A DNA stretch of 64,000 nt from Nitrospira sp. (GTDB lineage Bacteria; Nitrospirota; Nitrospiria; Nitrospirales; Nitrospiraceae): contig VOPT01000041.1 of the NCBI GenBank assembly GCA_009594865.1, positions 1 to 64,000 of the forward strand, read 5' to 3'. A model generated the notes under the pieces. It was not told where the DNA came from. It made no database searches and saw nothing but the letters and a program-made list of their open reading frames with translations. This document shows positions 50,801 to 59,499 of this stretch, one piece after another (positions within the stretch are counted from its first letter, which is position 1; every line of letters starts with the position of its first letter). A program made the translations under genes and the position numbers.

Positions 50801-52480
50801 ATGTTGAATCACGATCCACTTTGGTACAAAGACGCCGTGTTTTATGAGCTTCACGTCCGCGCCTTCTTCGACGGCAACGACGACGGGGTGGGAGATTTTC
50901 CAGGCTTGATTCAAAAACTGGACTATCTCGAATGGCTCGGTGTGGATTGCTTGTGGCTGCTCCCCTTCTACCCTTCGCCCTTGCGGGACGACGGATACGA
51001 TGTGGCGGACTTTCGCAGCATTGCCGCGTCATACGGGACGACCGACGACTTTCGCCGCTTACTGGACGAGGCGCATCGCCGAGGCATGCGGGTGATCGTC
51101 GCCCTGATTCTCAATCATACCTCCGACCAACATACCTGGTTTCAAGCGGCTAAGGCCTCTCCTGATGCCCCTATGCGCCACTATTACGTCTGGAGCGAAA
51201 CGGACCAAAAATATCCCCGGGCACGGATTATTTTCGTCGATACAGAAAAATCCAATTGGACCTGGGACCATGAGGCACAGGCCTACTTCTGGCATCGTTT
51301 TTTCAGCCACCAACCGGACCTCAACTACAACAATCCCGAAGTGCGTCGGGCCATGATCCACGTCATGGAGTATTGGCTCGATCAAGGGCTGGACGGGTTT
51401 CGATGTGATGCCGTGCCCTACCTCTTCGAGCGTGAGGACACCATCTGCGAAAACCTGCCGGAAACGCATCAGTACCTGAAAGACATCCGCAGCAGCATCG
51501 ACCAGCGATACAAGGGCCGGGTGTTATTGGCCGAGGCGAATCAATGGCCGAGCGACGTGCGGCCCTACTTCGGTGACGGCGACGAGTTCCACATGGCCTT
51601 CCATTTTCCGCTGATGCCTCGCTTGTTCATGGGCGTCCGGAGTGAGGATCGCCAGCCGATCATCGACATGTTCAAACACACGCCGGACATCCCTCCATCC
51701 TGTCAATGGTGTCTCTTCCTGCGAAACCATGATGAACTGACACTGGAGATGTGCACCGGTGAGGAACGCGATTACATGTATTACGCCTATGCCCGCGATC
51801 CGCAAATGCGCCGCAACATCGGTATCGCCCGTCGATTGGCTCCCCTGCTGGATAACGATCGCCGCAAGGTCGAGCTTCTCAACAGTATCGTCTTCACCCT
51901 TCCCGGCAGCCCGATCATTTACTACGGGGATGAAATCGGGATGGGTGACAATATTCACCTTGGCGACAGGAACGGCGTGCGGACTCCGATGCACTGGACC
52001 GCCGATCGCAATGCAGGTTTTTCCAAGGCCGACCCCTCACAACTGTTCCTGCCTGTCGTCGCCGATGCCGTGTATGGATATCAGGCGGTCAACATCGACG
52101 CGCAAAAACAAGCGACCCATTCGTTGCTGAACTGGATGCGCCGCATGATCGCGATCCGGAAGAAGCACAAGGTGTTCGGTCGCGGCACGCTGCAGTTCCT
52201 CACCCCCGCGAATGAGAAAGTCCTCGCCTACATCCGTGCTTATGAACAGGAGACGTTGCTGCTCGTGCACAACCTCGCAGGCTCTTCCCAGGTCGTCGAA
52301 CTGGACCTCGGCCGCTACAAAGATGTGATCCCGGAAGAACTGCTCGGGGAATCACGGTTCCCGACTATTCACGAGCAACCCTATGTGTTGACGCTAGGGC
52401 CCTATAGTTCCTATTGGTTGCACCTGCCTGTCGTACGCCCGGCAACAACCGCATATAGCATGGAATGGAGCGCGATCTGA
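50801..52480 (+). CDS. treS: Trehalose synthase (maltose alpha-D-glucosyltransferase) TreS
   Basis: This 559-residue GH13 enzyme interconverts maltose and trehalose. The four GH13 regions are visible: [27 protein letters not shown] (nucleophile Asp near 202), [16 protein letters not shown] (acid/base Glu near 244) and [11 protein letters not shown]. The N-terminus [20 protein letters not shown] is diagnostic for TreS. Some TreS proteins are fused to maltokinase, but here the kinase is a separate gene downstream. TreS supplies maltose for that kinase and so feeds the GlgE pathway. Confidence 0.95.
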   Translation: MLNHDPLWYKDAVFYELHVRAFFDGNDDGVGDFPGLIQKLDYLEWLGVDCLWLLPFYPSPLRDDGYDVADFRSIAASYGTTDDFRRLLDEAHRRGMRVIVALILNHTSDQHTWFQAAKASPDAPMRHYYVWSETDQKYPRARIIFVDTEKSNWTWDHEAQAYFWHRFFSHQPDLNYNNPEVRRAMIHVMEYWLDQGLDGFRCDAVPYLFEREDTICENLPETHQYLKDIRSSIDQRYKGRVLLAEANQWPSDVRPYFGDGDEFHMAFHFPLMPRLFMGVRSEDRQPIIDMFKHTPDIPPSCQWCLFLRNHDELTLEMCTGEERDYMYYAYARDPQMRRNIGIARRLAPLLDNDRRKVELLNSIVFTLPGSPIIYYGDEIGMGDNIHLGDRNGVRTPMHWTADRNAGFSKADPSQLFLPVVADAVYGYQAVNIDAQKQATHSLLNWMRRMIAIRKKHKVFGRGTLQFLTPANEKVLAYIRAYEQETLLLVHNLAGSSQVVELDLGRYKDVIPEELLGESRFPTIHEQPYVLTLGPYSSYWLHLPVVRPATTAYSMEWSAI

Positions 52481-52528
52481 CACACGTGAGCCTCTTCATG
52501 GTCCTGGCCACAGAAGGAGGATGATCCG

Positions 52529-53728
52529 GTGCATTCGGCCTTGGATGAATATCGCGAGGTATCGCCGAAAGGAACGGTGGATTTCCTGTACCGTTTGAGC
52601 GACCTCGTGCAAGGGAAAAGCTTCCTGCACTTGAACGCCGTCAGATATGGAGGCGGGATGTCGGAGGTGTTGCGGCGTCTCGTGCCGATGATGCTCTCGT
52701 TAGGCGTCGAAGCCCGATGGGAAGTCCTGGCCGGGTCACAGGAGTACTTCGTGGTGATCACGCGCATGCTGAACGCCTTGCAGGGCCGTGACGACAAGCT
52801 GACCGACGACATGTACCAGACCTATGCCCATGTCATTGAACGAAATGCCAAGGCGCTGAAGCTGGAAGCTGACATGGTGATGGTGCACGACCATCAGCCG
52901 GCAGGTCTTGTGGATTATCGCACCCACGGCTGTTGGCTATGGCGGTGCCACTTAGACCTGGCCCAGCCTCAACGTCCCGCCTGGGCATTTCTTCGCCGCT
53001 ACGTCCTCAAATATGACGCCGCTATTTTCTCGCTGTCGGGATTCGCCCAACGGTTGCCGATTCCCAAGTTTCTCATGTATCCCTCCATCGACCCGCTGAG
53101 TCCCAAAAACCGGGATATGAGCCGATCGGAAATCGCGCACGTGCTCGATCAGCTCGGCATTCCTCGAGTGAAGCCCATCATCTTACAAGTCGCCCGCTTC
53201 GACCGTTTCAAAGATCCATTGGGCGCCATTCACACCTATCGACTCGTCAAACGCCATCAGGATTGCCAACTGGTCTTGGCCGGCTCCGGGGTGATGCACG
53301 ATCCCGAGGGCGAAGCGGTCCTCATGGAACTCCGGGAAGCCGCGGCTCACGATCCCGACATTCATGTCATTCAGCTTCCGCCGGAAGCGGACCTGGAGAT
53401 CAATGCACTGCAGCGGAGTGCCACCGTTGTCCTGCAAAAATCCGTGAAAGAAGGGTTCGCGTTGACCGTGTCGGAAGCGATGTGGAAAGGCAAACCGGTG
53501 GTCGGCAGCACAGCCGGAGGCATTGCGGCGCAGATCGTCGACGGAGTCACCGGGTATGTGGTCCATTCCGTAGAGGGCGCGGCATTCCGTATTCGGCATT
53601 TGCTCAACAATCCCGGCCTGATGAACAGGATGGGCGCCATGGCGCGAGAACATGTACGGCGTAATTTCCTGATTACCCGGCAGCTGGGTGATTACCTCAC
53701 CTTGCTCAAACTCCTGCCGGTTCCGTGA
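52529..53728 (+). CDS. treT: Trehalose glycosyltransferring synthase TreT (GT4)
   Basis: Start GTG 52529 follows AGAAGGAGG. The 399-residue GT4 glycosyltransferase joins an NDP-glucose and glucose to trehalose. Signatures are FLHLNAVRYGGGMSEVLRRL, MVMVHDHQPAGLVDYR, ILQVARFDRFKDPLGAI and the donor-binding KEGFALTVSEAMWKGKPVVG. With TreS next door, it can convert activated glucose to trehalose and then maltose. No OtsA/OtsB genes are in the window, so TreT may be the main entry. Confidence 0.93.
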   Translation: MHSALDEYREVSPKGTVDFLYRLSDLVQGKSFLHLNAVRYGGGMSEVLRRLVPMMLSLGVEARWEVLAGSQEYFVVITRMLNALQGRDDKLTDDMYQTYAHVIERNAKALKLEADMVMVHDHQPAGLVDYRTHGCWLWRCHLDLAQPQRPAWAFLRRYVLKYDAAIFSLSGFAQRLPIPKFLMYPSIDPLSPKNRDMSRSEIAHVLDQLGIPRVKPIILQVARFDRFKDPLGAIHTYRLVKRHQDCQLVLAGSGVMHDPEGEAVLMELREAAAHDPDIHVIQLPPEADLEINALQRSATVVLQKSVKEGFALTVSEAMWKGKPVVGSTAGGIAAQIVDGVTGYVVHSVEGAAFRIRHLLNNPGLMNRMGAMAREHVRRNFLITRQLGDYLTLLKLLPVP

Positions 53729-53743
53729 GAGTGATGGGAACAC

Positions 53744-54520
53744 ATGACGACGGTCCTGTCGATGCCGCAAGGCGGAAAGAGTGATACGGAGACGGTGGCT
53801 CCCGGCCCGGAGCTGACTGCGTCGGGGACCGGCGTGGGATGGCCGACTGACACTGTTGAGATCATGATCGGCCTCCTGACGCTCAACAATGCCGGCAACA
53901 TCGAGCCCGTCCTGAGATCGGTTGTGGAAGGGGTGCGGCAGTGCTTCCCGAATGCGTCCGCGCTACTCGTGAATTGCGACGCCGGTTCACAAGACGACAC
54001 GCGCGGCCTCATCACCCGGCTTGCGGAAGGCGTGATTCCGGTGTGCCCTGTTTCCAATGCCTCCGGCACCTTTACCCATCTCAACAGGGAGCCGGGCTTC
54101 TCGGGGCGAGATGAAAGCATCCAGAACTTCTGCCTGACGGCACAGCGGCTGCGACCGAAAGTCTGCCTGATCCTCGAAGGACAGCTGCGCTCAGTCAGTC
54201 CGGCCTGGATCGATCAGCTCGGAAGACCGGTCTATGAACAGGGCGAGGACTATGTGGTCCCGCTCTATCGCCGCCACCGGTATGAAGGCACCCTCGCGAC
54301 CAATTTGCTCTACCCCTTGACCCGTGCGCTATATGGCAAACGGTTGCGGTACCCGAGCGGTGGCGCGTACGACCTCTCCGGAAAATTCGCCGGCGATGTG
54401 ATCACCCGCCAGACCTGGAGAGGGGCTGCTGCCGGATACAGCGTCGATAGTCGGCTGACGACCGCCGCGCTCGCCGGAGGCTATCGCGTGTACCACACCT
54501 GTCTCGGCACCAGGGACTAG
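53744..54520 (+). CDS. Glycosyltransferase (GT2/glucosylglycerate-synthase-like), N-terminal part, interrupted by TAG
   Basis: This frame encodes 258 residues with a GT2-type core: EIMIGLLTLNNAGNIEPVLR, ALLVNCDAGSQDDTRGLI, a stretch around EDYVVPLYRRHRYEGTLATN, LLYPLTRALYGKRLRYPSGG and the helix AAAGYSVDSRLTTAAL. It then meets a TAG at 54518-54520 after TCLGTRD. The same frame continues for 180 codons, and its sequence is what related proteins have next. The family resembles glucosyl-3-phosphoglycerate-type synthases and transfers a sugar, possibly to make a compatible solute. The truncated product would lack the C-terminal helical domain. Confidence 0.8.
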   Translation: MTTVLSMPQGGKSDTETVAPGPELTASGTGVGWPTDTVEIMIGLLTLNNAGNIEPVLRSVVEGVRQCFPNASALLVNCDAGSQDDTRGLITRLAEGVIPVCPVSNASGTFTHLNREPGFSGRDESIQNFCLTAQRLRPKVCLILEGQLRSVSPAWIDQLGRPVYEQGEDYVVPLYRRHRYEGTLATNLLYPLTRALYGKRLRYPSGGAYDLSGKFAGDVITRQTWRGAAAGYSVDSRLTTAALAGGYRVYHTCLGTRD

Positions 54521-55063
54521 GAGAGCACAGTCGGAGCGGTTGATCTGTCGGTGGTGCTCGCGCAGAGCGTCGGAGGCATCTTTCATTCGATGGAAGAATA
54601 TGAGTCCTCGTGGGAGACGATCAAAGCCTCCAGCGAGGTCCCTCTCTACGGCGATCCGGAGGCGGCACCTGATCCCGCGCCCCTGCATACCGGACGAATG
54701 ATGAGCGGGTTCAAACAGGGGTTGCGCGATTTGCTTCCGCTCTGGGAATTGATTTTGTCTCGAGACACCGTGGGGCAAATCATGGCGCTCGACATACAGG
54801 ACCCGGAGGACTTTCGCTTTCCCCCTGCCCTCTGGGTGCAAACCGTCTACGATTTTGCCCTGGCGTATCACAACCAGACGCTGCATCGGGAACACATGCT
54901 GAAAGCGCTGACCCCACTGTACCTGGGACGAACGGCCTCCTTCGTATTAGAAACGCAGCATGGGGATTCCTCTGACGTAGAACGTACAGTGGAAACGTTA
55001 TGCCGCGAGTTTGAGGCGTCGAAGTCATACCTCGTAGAGCAATGGAGGTGGCGCGATGAGTGA
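54521..55063 (+). pseudogene. C-terminal part of the interrupted glycosyltransferase
   Basis: Directly after the TAG the frame reads ESTVGAVDLSVVLAQSVGGI, then FHSMEEYESSW, and continues through LLPLWELILSRDTVGQIMAL to WRWRDE and a stop at 55061-55063. The frame is exactly that of 53744. The segment lacks a ribosome-binding site before its first ATG (54590) or GTG (54551, VVLAQSVGG). The helical character and Asp/Glu-Leu pattern fit the C-terminal domain of glucosylglycerate-type GTs. The gene's end overlaps the next gene by eight bases, as in an intact operon. Confidence 0.7.
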
Positions 55064-55757
55064 TCTGTGGAGAGAGACAATGGTCGCCGGTTTTCGTGAC
55101 ACGGTGATGCAGATCGTGCTCGTGTTGCCGCGGCTCCTCGCCTTGATGACCTTCCTCGGGCTGGGGCTGTTGGCTGCCTGGACGGTGAAAGGGCTCACGC
55201 TGCGGGTGCTCCGCACCTTCGGATTCGATTCCTTCTGCGAACGATTGGGCATTGTGCAACTGCTCTCCCAGGCGGGAGTTCGTCGATCGGTATCCCTGGT
55301 CGTCAGCAGCCTGCTGTTCTGGATCGTCTTTTTGTTGTTCGCGTTTATGGGCGTCGATGCCATGAACCTCCCGGCGACCGCCAATTTGATCAGTCAGACC
55401 GTCGCGTTTTTGCCCAACGTCCTCGCCGCCTCCCTCGTGCTCCTCGTGGGGGTGCTCTGCGCCAACTTTTTTGCCGAAGCCGCACTGATCGCCGCGGTGA
55501 ATGCCCAGGTGGAGGAAGCGCGAGTCGTTGCAGGGTTGGTGCGATGGGGCCTGCTGCTGTTCACCTGCGCGATGGTGCTCACCCAGTTAGGCATTGCGAA
55601 GGAGATTGTCATCGCGGCCTTCTCCATCACATTCGGCGGCGTCGTGCTCGCGCTCGCCCTGGCGGTGGAGCTAGGCGCGCGGCATCTCATGCGGGACATC
55701 CTTGAACGGCGCTTCAGTCAACACGAACACAAGGCCGACCAGCTCACACATTTATGA
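55056..55757 (+). CDS. Mechanosensitive-channel-like membrane protein (conserved TM helix type)
   Basis: The 233-residue protein has about five hydrophobic segments (for example LALMTFLGLGLLAAWTVKG, SLLFWIVFLLFAFMG, VLAASLVLLVGVLCANFFAE and ITFGGVVLALALAVELGARH). It matches the conserved-TM-helix family related to small mechanosensitive channels, but lacks the beta-domain of MscS. GARHLMRDILERRF near the end recalls the MscS-type channel exit. Location inside a trehalose operon suggests a role in osmotic balance. It overlaps both neighbours. Confidence 0.75.
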   Translation: MSDLWRETMVAGFRDTVMQIVLVLPRLLALMTFLGLGLLAAWTVKGLTLRVLRTFGFDSFCERLGIVQLLSQAGVRRSVSLVVSSLLFWIVFLLFAFMGVDAMNLPATANLISQTVAFLPNVLAASLVLLVGVLCANFFAEAALIAAVNAQVEEARVVAGLVRWGLLLFTCAMVLTQLGIAKEIVIAAFSITFGGVVLALALAVELGARHLMRDILERRFSQHEHKADQLTHL

Positions 55758-57826
55758 AAAGAACGCCACGCACAGATAGCTCGCGGAACATGCCGGCCAA
55801 GCAGGCGAGCCGGGGGAAACAGGTCTCGTCTCAGGGCATGAGCGAGGGCCGTCTACGAGTCGCCATTGAACATGTGCAACCGGAAGTGGACGGCGGCCGC
55901 TATCCGATCAAACGAGTGCTCGGAGATACGATCATCGTCGAAGCGGATCTCTTTGCGGATGGACACGATATGATCCAAGGCGTACTGCGTTCCCGTCATG
56001 AGCGTCAGGACGAATGGGTAGAGACGCCATTACAGCCTGTCGGCAATGACCGGTGGCGCGCCTCGTTCGACGTGACGGAACTGGGCCAATACCGCTATGG
56101 CCTCACGGGATGGGTGGATCACTTCGCGACGTGGCAGCGAGACATGCATAAACGGTTGCGCGCGCATCAGGATGTCACCGTGGAGCTGTTGATCGGCAAG
56201 CAATTGATCGAACAGGCGGCCGCTCCCATGTCTGAGGCATCACGCCGACGCCTGAAGGACCTACAGGCGGCGCTGTCTCGTGCTGAGCCGAACTCCCAGG
56301 CTCTGCTAGATCTGCTGCTCGAAGACGACACGGAGGAGATCATGGCTGACTGTGTTGATCACGGCCTGGGCAGCACATACGATCGGGAGTTGCTCGTCGT
56401 GGTAGATCGTCCCAAAGCACGATTCAGCGCCTGGCACGAAATGTTCCCCCGTTCGACGACAAATACAGAACAGCCCCATGACACATTCAAAGATTGCGAA
56501 TCGCGGCTCGCCTACATCTCGGAGATGGGCTTTGACGTCCTCTATCTTCCTCCCATCCATCCTATCGGCGACACCCACCGCAAGGGACGGAACAATAGTC
56601 CGCGAGGTGACTCGACCTCGGTCGGCAGTCCTTGGGCTATTGGATCTCGCGACGGCGGGCACACCGCGATTCACTCAGATTTGGGAAGCCTGGAGGATTT
56701 CACACAACTCGTGTCTGCGGCACGATCGAAGGGAATCGAGGTTGCGCTCGATCTCGCCTTTCAATGTTCGCCCGACCATCCTTACGTCAACGAGCATCCG
56801 GAGTGGTTCAAGATGCGCCCGGATGGCACCATTCAATTCGCGGAGAATCCGCCCAAACAGTACCAGGATATCTTTCCCCTCAATTTCGAGACGGACGCGT
56901 TCCCTCGCCTCTGGGAGGAGCTACGCGCGGTGGTCCAGTACTGGATCGATCACGGCATCCGGATTTTCCGGGTGGACAATCCCCATACCAAACCTTTCCC
57001 CTTTTGGAAATGGCTCATCGGCGACGTGAAGGCCTCCTATCCGGAAACCATCTTTCTGTCCGAGGCCTTTACCCGACCGAACGTCATGTATCACCTGGCC
57101 AAGATCGGGTTCACGCAGTCGTATACCTACTTTGCCTGGCGCAACAGCAAAGCCGAACTCATCGACTATTTCACCGAGCTAACGAGGTCCTCCGTGCGGG
57201 ACTATTTTCGCCCCAACCTGTGGACGAACACCCCCGACATTCTTACGGAGCATCTGCAGCACGGCGGCCGGCCGGTATTTATGGCCCGGCTGGCCTTAGC
57301 CGCCACGCTGGGGGCGAGCTACGGCATTTATGGCCCGGCCTTTGAACTGCACGAAAATCGCCCGCAAAAACCCGGCAGCGAGGAGTATCTCGATTCTGAA
57401 AAATATGAAGTCAGGCGATGGGATATCACCCGGCCGGATAGTTTGAAAGAGTTTATCGGCCTGATCAACCGCATCCGTCGGGAGAATCCGGCGCTGCATC
57501 GTGACGAGAGCCTGCAGTTTCATCCCATCGATAACGACTACCTCCTGGCCTACAGTAAACAGTCGTCGGACGGCTCGAACATCGTGCTCATCGTGGTGAA
57601 TCTAAGCCCGTACCATATCCATTCCGGCTGGCTGAAATTGGACCTAGGGGCTCTCGGAGTTCAAGCGGACCGCTCATTCCAAGTGCAGGATCTGCTGACC
57701 CATGCCTACTACGTCTGGCAGGGACCCCGAAATTATGTCCAACTCGATCCCCGTTCAGTGCCCGCACAAATTTTTGCCGTGCGCCACAATCTTCGGCGTG
57801 AAGAAGATTTCGACTATTACCTCTAG
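55754..57826 (+). CDS. glgE: Alpha-1,4-glucan:maltose-1-phosphate maltosyltransferase GlgE
   Basis: This 690-residue GH13_3 enzyme transfers maltosyl units from maltose 1-phosphate to growing glucan. N-terminal beta domain (about 33-140) and helical insertion (145-200) precede the barrel. Landmarks are FSAWHEMFPRST, DVLYLPPIHPIGDTHRKGRN, DLAFQCSPDHPYVNEHPEWF, IFRVDNPHTKPFPFWKWLI (nucleophile Asp near 407) and IFLSEAFTRPNVMY. The C-terminal domain ends in RREEDFDYYL. It overlaps the upstream membrane protein gene by ATGA. Confidence 0.95.
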   Translation: MKRTPRTDSSRNMPAKQASRGKQVSSQGMSEGRLRVAIEHVQPEVDGGRYPIKRVLGDTIIVEADLFADGHDMIQGVLRSRHERQDEWVETPLQPVGNDRWRASFDVTELGQYRYGLTGWVDHFATWQRDMHKRLRAHQDVTVELLIGKQLIEQAAAPMSEASRRRLKDLQAALSRAEPNSQALLDLLLEDDTEEIMADCVDHGLGSTYDRELLVVVDRPKARFSAWHEMFPRSTTNTEQPHDTFKDCESRLAYISEMGFDVLYLPPIHPIGDTHRKGRNNSPRGDSTSVGSPWAIGSRDGGHTAIHSDLGSLEDFTQLVSAARSKGIEVALDLAFQCSPDHPYVNEHPEWFKMRPDGTIQFAENPPKQYQDIFPLNFETDAFPRLWEELRAVVQYWIDHGIRIFRVDNPHTKPFPFWKWLIGDVKASYPETIFLSEAFTRPNVMYHLAKIGFTQSYTYFAWRNSKAELIDYFTELTRSSVRDYFRPNLWTNTPDILTEHLQHGGRPVFMARLALAATLGASYGIYGPAFELHENRPQKPGSEEYLDSEKYEVRRWDITRPDSLKEFIGLINRIRRENPALHRDESLQFHPIDNDYLLAYSKQSSDGSNIVLIVVNLSPYHIHSGWLKLDLGALGVQADRSFQVQDLLTHAYYVWQGPRNYVQLDPRSVPAQIFAVRHNLRREEDFDYYL

Positions 57827-57850
57827 CCGTCGCGAAGGCATACCGACGTC

Positions 57851-59341
57851 ATGATCACCGTGCAGCACCACTGGAACGCCGCCTTCGAAGGCCAGGCTCG
57901 TGCGCAGGTCGAGGCGCTGCTGCCGGCTTTTCTCAGGGCATCACGATGGTTTGGCGGCAAAGCCCAAACGATTCGCTCGACCAGGTTTGCGGATATTCTT
58001 CGGGCTGAGACCGGGGACGGGGCCATGGTGCTGGGATTGATCGACGTGTCCTACCGGGAGGGCGGAGCGGAGTTGTACACGCTTCCGATTACGGCGGCGT
58101 TCGATACGGAGGCGGACAGGATCAGACATGATCATCCGCAATCTGTCATCGGAGCATTGACGGTCACTCAGCACCGGAAGCGACTCCCTGGCATTCTGTA
58201 CGATGCGTTATGGAATGAAGCCTGCGCCTATGCGCTCCTGACCAGCATGAGGCGACGCGCGCCGTTTCAGGGGTCATCCGGCACATTGGCCGGATCGGCA
58301 ACCGGATTGTTTGACGAGGCGGACATGGGCGCCTGTGCCGCTTCAAGTTCCGTGTTGACGGGCGAACAAAGCAATACGTCGGTGAAATTTAGCGACTGCG
58401 CCATCATGAAGCTGTATCGCCGAGTCGAGCCAGGGATGAACCCCGAACTGGACATCGGCCGCGCCCTCACGGCACGCCGATTTACCCATTCCCCCGCACT
58501 CCTTGGCGCGCTTCAATATGTGCAGGGGGGAGCAGAGCCGGTGACACTGGCCCTCACACAAACCTTCGTCGCCAATCAAGGAAATGCCTGGGACTATACG
58601 CTGACGCAACTTTCCCGTGACATCGACCGCATCATCCCGCTCAATAGCAGCACCAGTGACCTTCTTTTCGATTACCGTGATTCGGCCAACCTATTGGGAC
58701 AGCGGACGGGTGAACTGCACATGGCGCTCGGACAACCCAGCGACACAGCCGCCTTGACGCCTGAGGCCTGTTCCGAATCCTACCTACAGACCCGTGTGGA
58801 GGCCATGCAACAAGCCGCCACACAGGCCTTGGCGTTACTGCGGCGCCGATTGCCGTCCCTTTCCGAAGCGGACCGAACAGTGGCCCAAACGGTTCTGGGA
58901 CAGGAATTCGTCCTTCTGGATCGGTTCGAGACATTGGCGAGCCAGCCACTGAGTGCCCTGCGCATTCGATGTCATGGGGACTATCATCTGGGACAAGTTC
59001 TCTACACGGGGTGTGACTTTGTCATCATAGATTTTGAGGGAGAACCGGCCAAGCCTTTGGCTGAGCGCAGAGCGAAATGTCATCCCATGGTGGATCTGGC
59101 CGGCATGGTTCGTTCGTTTCACTATGCCGCGCATGCGGCCCTGCGCACGGTACACAGCCGGTATCCGAACCTGCCGAGTCAGCCCGGCCTGCTTCCGTGG
59201 GTCGAGCAATGGTATCGAACCGCCCGCGCGGCATTTCTCAGAGGATATCGGACCACCGCGAGGCAAGCGGCGTTTTCTCCCCAGTCGCAGGCAGAGTTCA
59301 ACCTTCTGTTGGACATACACATGCTCGACAAGGCGAACTGA
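57851..59341 (+). CDS. mak: Maltokinase (Mak/Pep2), with frameshifted C-terminal end
   Basis: The 496-residue frame encodes a GHMP-unrelated, aminoglycoside-kinase-like maltokinase: ASRWFGGKAQTI, TGEQSNTSVKFSDCAIMKLY (nucleotide binding), IRCHGDYHLGQVLYTGCDFV and IIDFEGEPAKPLAERRAK with catalytic Asp residues. It phosphorylates maltose from TreS to maltose 1-phosphate for GlgE. It stops at 59341 right after HMLDKAN. One base shifted, the sequence reads ELTYELNNRPDWVWLPLAGL, the normal C-terminus in this family, up to 59499. The catalytic core is intact, so loss of about 55 tail residues may be tolerated. Confidence 0.9.
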   Translation: MITVQHHWNAAFEGQARAQVEALLPAFLRASRWFGGKAQTIRSTRFADILRAETGDGAMVLGLIDVSYREGGAELYTLPITAAFDTEADRIRHDHPQSVIGALTVTQHRKRLPGILYDALWNEACAYALLTSMRRRAPFQGSSGTLAGSATGLFDEADMGACAASSSVLTGEQSNTSVKFSDCAIMKLYRRVEPGMNPELDIGRALTARRFTHSPALLGALQYVQGGAEPVTLALTQTFVANQGNAWDYTLTQLSRDIDRIIPLNSSTSDLLFDYRDSANLLGQRTGELHMALGQPSDTAALTPEACSESYLQTRVEAMQQAATQALALLRRRLPSLSEADRTVAQTVLGQEFVLLDRFETLASQPLSALRIRCHGDYHLGQVLYTGCDFVIIDFEGEPAKPLAERRAKCHPMVDLAGMVRSFHYAAHAALRTVHSRYPNLPSQPGLLPWVEQWYRTARAAFLRGYRTTARQAAFSPQSQAEFNLLLDIHMLDKAN

Positions 59342-59499
59342 CCTATGAGTTGAATAACAGACCCGATTGGGTCTGGCTCCCCCTGGCAGGCCTGCTACAA
59401 TTCGTTGAGCCATCTCAAGCCATTGAGGACGAGGATACCGTCGGCAAGCGGCCGGTTCCACGTTCAGCAGGACAGGCGAGCAATGAGGTGAATCAGTGA
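59335..59499 (+). pseudogene. Lost C-terminal tail of maltokinase
   Basis: In the frame that continues from the maltokinase gene after a one-base shift, ELTYELNNRPDW is followed by a hydrophilic tail ending in NEVNQ and TGA at 59497-59499. This stop overlaps the glgB start as GTGA, the same coupling seen at other joints of the operon. This argues that the tail was the original end of the gene. The break lies at about 59325-59336, perhaps a one-base or seven-base deletion. Confidence 0.6.

Noticed and set aside
54518..54520. TAG recoding (pyrrolysine-like) to explain the in-frame stops
   Set aside because: TAG ends several clear genes here, for example those ending at 4000, 21916, 29686 and 57826. 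A simple nonsense change or sequence error is more likely.
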